From positions 1-10,917 of the forward strand of contig JAUXHY010000017.1 in assembly GCA_030621275.1 (NCBI GenBank): a stretch of DNA of 10,917 bases, given 5' to 3'. Of the stretch, positions 8,029-10,917 are shown piece after piece (position 1 is the stretch's first letter; every line of letters begins with the position of its first letter). A model generated the notes under the pieces. It ran no database searches and had not been told where the DNA came from. It saw nothing but the letters and a program-made list of their open reading frames with translations. Source of the DNA: a bacterium (GTDB lineage: Bacteria > Fidelibacterota > Marinisomatia > Marinisomatales > JAHJCW01). The position numbers and the translations under genes were made by a program.

Positions 8029-8969
8029 TGAAAGTTATTGCAAAAACCGGAACTGATGAATTAGCTAACGTGTATATTGCGCAATCGGAACAGGGTAAAC
8101 TAATAGAATTCGTCGAATCAGTTCCACCTCCATTTACTCGAGATGAGAAATGGGTATTGATTATTTCAACACTATATGGTTGTCCAATTAAGTGCCGCTT
8201 CTGTGATGCCGGTAATTTTTATAGTGGCAAGCCATCTAAAGATGAGTTGTTATTTCAAATCGATTACTTGATTAAAAATCGTTTTGGTGGTAAAAGTGTC
8301 CCATCTAAAAAGTTTAAAATTCAATTTTCACGGATGGGTGAGCCATCATTAAATCCAGCTGTTTTGAAAGCCTTAAAAGAAATCCCAAGTCGTTATAATG
8401 CTATTGGATTTTACCCATCGCTCTCTACCATTGCACCGAATGGAACTGATAATTTTTTTGAAGAACTTCTACATATTAAAAATAAATATTATAAAAATAA
8501 ATTCCAGTTCCAGTTTTCAATTCATAGTACTGATTTGAATCAAAGAAATTGGCTGATACCAGTTAAAACTTGGAACTATGACAAAATGGCGCGATTTGGG
8601 AGAAAATTTCATCAAGGAAGCGATCAAAAGGTTACGTTAAATTTTGCGTTGACGGATAATTCAATAGTAGAACCGAATATTCTATTAAGTCATTTTAATC
8701 CGGATAATTTTTTAATTAAAACAACTCCAGTAAATCCTACCTACAATGCACAGAAAAATAATTTGGATTCATCTATTTCCAAATCATCTAAGCAAAATAT
8801 AATAATTAACAACTTAAGGAATGCTGGTTACGAAGTAATTATAAGTATTGGTGATTTAACCGAAAATGAAATAGGCAGTAATTGCGGACAGCATGTTATG
8901 AACTATTTAAAAAATAAAGTAAAATTCGAGAATAGCTATACCTTTCCAATAGAAAAGTATTTAGTTTAA
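8028..8969 (+). CDS. RlmN/Cfr-like radical SAM protein, short form lacking the N-terminal domain
   Basis: Radical S-adenosylmethionine enzyme of 313 residues. The 4Fe-4S cluster motif CPIKCRFC (CX3CX2C) is at 52-59. The order of later blocks follows RlmN/Cfr: FSRMGEPSLNP (100-110), a strand ending SLSTIAPNG (131-139), SIHSTDLNQRNWLIPV (164-179), TTPVNP (232-237), and GSNCGQHV near the C-terminus with C286 aligned to the methyl-carrying Cys (C355 in E. coli RlmN). Two differences stand out. The N-terminal accessory domain of RlmN (about 90 residues) is missing. The position seven residues before the cluster Cys, which is C118 in E. coli RlmN, is Ile45 here. In RlmN the C118 residue is required to release the methylated RNA, so this is probably not a 23S A2503 methyltransferase. 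Third and last gene of its operon; it ends 5 bases from a convergent gene. Confidence 0.85.
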   Translation: MKVIAKTGTDELANVYIAQSEQGKLIEFVESVPPPFTRDEKWVLIISTLYGCPIKCRFCDAGNFYSGKPSKDELLFQIDYLIKNRFGGKSVPSKKFKIQFSRMGEPSLNPAVLKALKEIPSRYNAIGFYPSLSTIAPNGTDNFFEELLHIKNKYYKNKFQFQFSIHSTDLNQRNWLIPVKTWNYDKMARFGRKFHQGSDQKVTLNFALTDNSIVEPNILLSHFNPDNFLIKTTPVNPTYNAQKNNLDSSISKSSKQNIIINNLRNAGYEVIISIGDLTENEIGSNCGQHVMNYLKNKVKFENSYTFPIEKYLV

Positions 8970-8974
8970 TTGGT

Positions 8975-10228
8975 TTATTCGTAATGCAATGATTCGATGG
9001 GATCTAATTTTGCAGCTTTATATGCAGGATAAATACCAAATCCGATACCAATTACGGAACATACTACCAATCCAATAATAGCCCAATCGACTGGTATTTT
9101 AGTAGGTACATGGAGTAGTACCGCAACAAGATTACCTCCGGCAAGTCCTAATAATACCCCCACAATTCCACCAAATTCACTTAAAAATACTGCTTCGGCC
9201 AAAAATTGCGTAAGAATATCGCGACGTGTTGCACCAATTGCTTTGCGAATACCTATTTCCTTAATTCGTTCGGTAACAGAAACTAACATAATATTCATAA
9301 TGCCGATACCGGCAACTACCAAAGCAATTACGCTTACCGCTAATGCAAACAGTTTTACTCCTGCCGTAAAACTGCTGAAAGTTTCAATAAGCTCTGCATT
9401 AGATGATACTTCAAAATCATTTTCAGCACCGGGTTCAACTTTCCTTATAGCACGCAAAACCCCGATTGCTTCATCCATTGTCTTATCATAAAGTTCAGCA
9501 GACTGTGCTTCAACTGTAATTGCTAAAGAAGAACGTGGATCGGCATACCGCTGTAAATAAATGGTCATAGGAATAATTACATAATTATCTTGGCTTTGAC
9601 CAAACAATTCACCCATTCGCTCCAGAACACCTACAACATTAAAGTTGATACCTTCTATAGATATGGCTTTCCCTAAAGGATCTTCAAAGGGGAATAGCTG
9701 ATCAACTGCATCCATACCTAAAATAACAACCTTACGATAATTGTCTATATCCTGCTGTGTTAAATCACGACCGTCACCTATGAAAGCATTTAGCGCTCTT
9801 AAACTACCCTGACTACCACCATAAAGATATACACCTTTAGTTTTTTCATCTTTATATCTGATGCTTTTTCCACCAATAGCATCAATGACTGCAACAAGTT
9901 TTGGTAGAGTAGTTTTTTCCTTTAAATCTTCAAATTGTGCATAAGTAATATTTTTTCTATTACGATATTTAGCATCCCTATGACCTATTTGTATCATAGG
10001 ATATTTTTGAATAAGAAATGTATTTGTTCCAAATACGTTCAAGCCGGATGTTATTGAAGATTCCATTGTACGGATTGCAGTCATAACACCAATAACGGAA
10101 AACACTCCGATGGCAATTCCTAAAAGTGTTAAAATCGAACGAAGTTTATTGGCTTTTAGAGCATCCACTGCCATACGGAAGCTTTCTTTAAGCGTATTTT
10201 TTAAATGACTGCGTTTTGTCCTAGTCAT
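8975..10228 (-). CDS. MacB/FtsX-type ABC transporter permease
   Basis: Inner-membrane permease of the MacB family (417 residues), which couples a cytoplasmic ATPase to a periplasmic domain and may drive mechanotransmission or efflux. Topology reads as TM1 at about 30-52 (SILTLLGIAIGVFSVIGVM), a long periplasmic domain (about 55-290) with FNVVGVLERMG in its core, then TM2 at about 293-318, TM3 at about 343-372 and TM4 at about 382-402. Between TM2 and TM3 is the cytoplasmic coupling helix with the hallmark KEIGIRKAIGATR (323-335). The C-terminus AYKAAKLDPIESL is also family-typical. ATG 10226-10228 overlaps the stop of the upstream permease by 8 bases and has GAGG 9 bases upstream. No ATP-binding subunit or MacA-like adaptor is in the window; they may lie further upstream, beyond the right edge. 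Substrate unknown. Confidence 0.93.
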   Translation of the reverse strand: MTRTKRSHLKNTLKESFRMAVDALKANKLRSILTLLGIAIGVFSVIGVMTAIRTMESSITSGLNVFGTNTFLIQKYPMIQIGHRDAKYRNRKNITYAQFEDLKEKTTLPKLVAVIDAIGGKSIRYKDEKTKGVYLYGGSQGSLRALNAFIGDGRDLTQQDIDNYRKVVILGMDAVDQLFPFEDPLGKAISIEGINFNVVGVLERMGELFGQSQDNYVIIPMTIYLQRYADPRSSLAITVEAQSAELYDKTMDEAIGVLRAIRKVEPGAENDFEVSSNAELIETFSSFTAGVKLFALAVSVIALVVAGIGIMNIMLVSVTERIKEIGIRKAIGATRRDILTQFLAEAVFLSEFGGIVGVLLGLAGGNLVAVLLHVPTKIPVDWAIIGLVVCSVIGIGFGIYPAYKAAKLDPIESLHYE

Positions 10229-10917
10229 AACTTAATGCCTCAATCGGATCTAATTTTGCCGCTCGGTATGAAGGCACTAATCCGGACATAATTCCAACGG
10301 CAAGACTAATTACAACCGCCAAAATCGCTAAAGAAACAGGCATTTCCGAAGGTAAAAATTTATCTATTGCAAAACTTAAACCATAAGCAAGCCCAAGCCC
10401 GGTCAGTCCCCCCATTAAACAAATCAAAACAGCTTCAATCAAAAACTGACTAAGGATAACACTTCTTGTAGCTCCAATCGCTTTGCGGATACCTATTTCC
10501 CTTGTTCGCTCTTTAACTGAGACAAACATGATATTCATTATACCAATCCCACCAACAATTAAGGATAAAACTGTAATAAAAATTCCAGTGCCGCCAATGG
10601 CAAGTTTTATACTATTATAGGTTGTTTCGAATGCCTCCTGTTTATTTATAGCAAAATTATCCGGTTCCTCTGGTCGAATTTCCCTTATTCTTCTCATTAT
10701 GGATCTAACTTCATACTCGGCTTCTTCCATGTAATCTTTATCAACTTTTACAGATAACCGAAAAAATCCCCTGCGGGAAAATAATCGTTGGAATGTGCCA
10801 AGGGGAATTATGGCTTGGCTATCCATACTTTGTAATCCTAAGAATTTTCCTTGTTTTTCGATGACACCAACTACTCGAAATTTGTAAGGTCCAATTTTAA
10901 CGTTCTCACCAATAGGA
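10221..10917 (-). CDS. MacB/FtsX-type ABC transporter permease, partial (N-terminus beyond right edge)
   Basis: C-terminal 231 residues of a second permease of the same family as its downstream neighbour. The reading frame stays open to the window edge, and the edge part (PIGENVKIGPYKFRVVGVIE, then KQGKFLGLQS) is a typical MacB periplasmic-core block. The Met encoded at 10824-10826 is therefore internal and not the start. The rest shows the end of the periplasmic domain, TM2 (about FITVLSLIVGGIGIMNIMFV), the coupling stretch REIGIRKAIGATR, TM3, TM4, and the C-terminal SYRAAKLDPIEALSYD. It shares long near-identical blocks with the next gene, so the pair probably arose by tandem duplication and may form a heterodimer. 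It ends in TAG, 8 bases inside the next gene. Confidence 0.92.
   Translation of the reverse strand, partial: PIGENVKIGPYKFRVVGVIEKQGKFLGLQSMDSQAIIPLGTFQRLFSRRGFFRLSVKVDKDYMEEAEYEVRSIMRRIREIRPEEPDNFAINKQEAFETTYNSIKLAIGGTGIFITVLSLIVGGIGIMNIMFVSVKERTREIGIRKAIGATRSVILSQFLIEAVLICLMGGLTGLGLAYGLSFAIDKFLPSEMPVSLAILAVVISLAVGIMSGLVPSYRAAKLDPIEALSYD

Noticed and set aside
8028..8969. Calling the radical SAM gene rlmN or cfr
   Set aside because: It lacks the N-terminal domain and the C118-equivalent Cys required for the known RNA methylation mechanism.
8961..8990. Possible bidirectional terminator between the convergent radical SAM and permease genes
   Set aside because: The gap is only 5 bases, and I could find no GC-rich stem with a T-run on either strand around it.
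10221..10826. Second permease as a complete 201-residue protein starting at 10826
   Set aside because: The frame continues open for 30 more codons to the window edge with a typical MacB periplasmic sequence, so the Met is internal and the gene is cut by the edge.

Overview
The window looks like chromosomal DNA of a low-GC, Gram-negative bacterium with a Kdo-containing outer-membrane lipopolysaccharide. Three things point towards the Bacteroidota/FCB assemblage. Several starts lack a Shine-Dalgarno, the promoter-like sites in the only real intergenic gap fit the Bacteroidota form (TAnnTTTG), and lptC sits beside lptB without lptA. A Marinimicrobia- or Ignavibacteria-like lineage would fit, but this is inference and not proven.

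Layout: (1) Positions 6357 down to 1, minus strand, form one tightly packed operon: kdsB, pyrG, kdsA, kdsC, lptC, lptB, rpoN and the first 14 codons of an unidentified gene. Adjacent genes overlap or lie 1 to 12 bases apart. The logic is coherent. KdsA and KdsC make Kdo, PyrG supplies CTP, KdsB activates Kdo to CMP-Kdo, and LptC/LptB belong to the LPS export machine. The sigma-54 gene is carried at the end. (2) Positions 6358-6515 are the divergent promoter region, the only gap above a few bases. (3) Positions 6516-8969, plus strand, hold a three-gene overlapping operon that is visibly more AT-rich than its surroundings: a cysteine hydrolase of the isochorismatase superfamily, a thioredoxin-reductase-like flavoprotein without the redox CxxC, and a short RlmN/Cfr-like radical SAM protein without the N-terminal domain and without the first of the two cysteines needed for RNA methylation. 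(4) Positions 8975-10917, minus strand, hold two consecutive MacB/FtsX-type ABC permeases; the upstream one runs off the right edge.

The most notable part is region 3. It is a compact set of a hydrolase, a flavin reductase-like protein and a radical SAM enzyme, each departing from the textbook member of its family in a functionally important residue or domain. Together they suggest an uncharacterised pathway or modification system. The substrate cannot be read from the sequence.

No tRNA, rRNA, CRISPR array, insertion sequence or convincing intrinsic terminator was seen.
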